Assembly: GCA_964506185.1 (NCBI GenBank)
Contig: CAZDKL010000006.1
Location: 1-57,194, forward strand
Direction of reading: 5' to 3'
Source: UBA2144 sp964506185
GTDB lineage: Bacteria > Patescibacteriota > Gracilibacteria > Peribacterales > Peribacteraceae
Length of the DNA stretch: 57,194 nucleotides
Part shown: positions 57,118 through 57,194 of the stretch, one piece after another
How the letters are laid out: each line of letters begins with the position of its first letter
How positions within the stretch are numbered: position 1 is the first letter of the stretch
The notes under the pieces: model-generated
The model's input: only the letters and a program-made list of their open reading frames with translations
The model's database searches: none
What the model was told of the DNA's origin: nothing
Position numbers and translations under genes: made by a program

Positions 57118-57194
57118 ATGCGTGAAAATGCTCAAGAGAGGACAATTATCGATCCGACCATCGAGCGCCGCGAATTCTTAAGGAGATCGGCAGG
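57118..57194 (+). CDS. Start of a probable Tat-exported protein (cut by window edge)
   Basis: 25 complete codons are visible, ending ERREFLRRSAG. RREFLRRSA fits a twin-arginine signal (S/T-R-R-x-F-L-K), so the product is probably a folded, cofactor-bearing protein exported by Tat. Nothing more can be said about its identity. Confidence 0.55.
   Translation, partial: MRENAQERTIIDPTIERREFLRRSA

Noticed and set aside
1..57194. tRNA, rRNA, tmRNA, SRP RNA, RNase P RNA or CRISPR array
   Set aside because: I looked in the larger gaps for T-loop GTTCGA with acceptor pairing, tmRNA ends, the SRP GGAA loop, RNase P core words and regularly spaced repeats, and found none. A covariance search would be more sensitive.
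1..57194. Alternative genetic code with UGA as glycine
   Set aside because: Several full-length, recognisable genes (nrdJ, RAYT, lamin-tail gene, S23 copy C) end correctly at TGA, and conserved genes contain no in-frame TGA.

Overview
The window looks like chromosomal DNA of a Patescibacteria/CPR bacterium, and a Peregrinibacteria/Peribacteria-like lineage is my best guess. This is inference: no rRNA gene is present to test it. Supporting signs are stand-alone or rearranged ribosomal-protein and polymerase genes, a B12-dependent ribonucleotide reductase, RNase Y, an RNHCP protein, three S23/four-helix-bundle genes, VirB2-like pilin proteins, an SLH-anchored surface protein, lamin-tail-domain proteins and a CofE-like ligase. 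UGA is used as a stop, so this is not a UGA=Gly lineage. About 56 genes fill nearly all of the window. I recognise no tRNA, rRNA or CRISPR array.

Layout. 1-5.3 kb: a partial unknown gene, an RNHCP protein, a small unknown protein, an S23 gene and nrdJ. 5.4-9.3 kb: a flavoprotein and a 992-residue S-layer-type protein. 9.4-13.6 kb: a bracketed island with a truncated ribD, hisG, hisI, hisA, a TrpR/YerC-like regulator with a perfect palindromic operator, and a membrane protein. 13.7-17.4 kb: a str cluster (rpsL, rpsG, fusA) into which an S23 gene is inserted on the opposite strand. 17.6-20.5 kb: three unknown coiled-coil genes. 20.6-24.6 kb: rpoC without rpoB. 24.9-29.9 kb: small envelope proteins, cofE-like, purN, an FAD/NAD(P) oxidoreductase and carA. 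30-31 kb: a candidate structured RNA and a foreign-looking TP-repeat membrane protein. 31-37 kb: four large unknown genes. 37-39.7 kb: a RAYT (REP-associated transposase) coupled to a lamin-tail-domain gene, with REPs inside both. 40-47 kb: rny, an acidic membrane protein, an ABC exporter, tuf, rpsJ and another S23 gene. 47.5-57 kb: rnc, nusB, bL32, a BI-1 protein, two pilin-like proteins, a phosphohexomutase, an asparaginase-like protein, gmk, unknown genes, a candidate 6S-like RNA, a palindromic element, a DUF389 protein and the start of a Tat-exported protein.

Two system-level signals stand out. First, locus-specific 'word' repeats lie in inverted arms at or just after stop codons of many genes. 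Three of these loci enclose or flank S23/Avd-like genes. One pair of near-identical 33-nt inverted copies brackets the ribD-his island, and ribD ends prematurely inside one of them. Second, two separate operons of otherwise unrecognisable large proteins share an N-terminal E(R/Q)RL(C) motif.

Expression also looks unusual. Many genes have a sigma70-type -10 box only 6-11 nt upstream of the start codon and no Shine-Dalgarno sequence, suggesting leaderless mRNAs. Clear SD sites are seen only in hisA, hisG, the 13.2-kb membrane gene and the 30.3-kb gene. Several families of short palindromes (RAYT-type REPs, CCTGAGC/GTCGAAGGA hairpins, GTTCCG/CGGAAC hairpins) are scattered through the window, some in frame inside genes.
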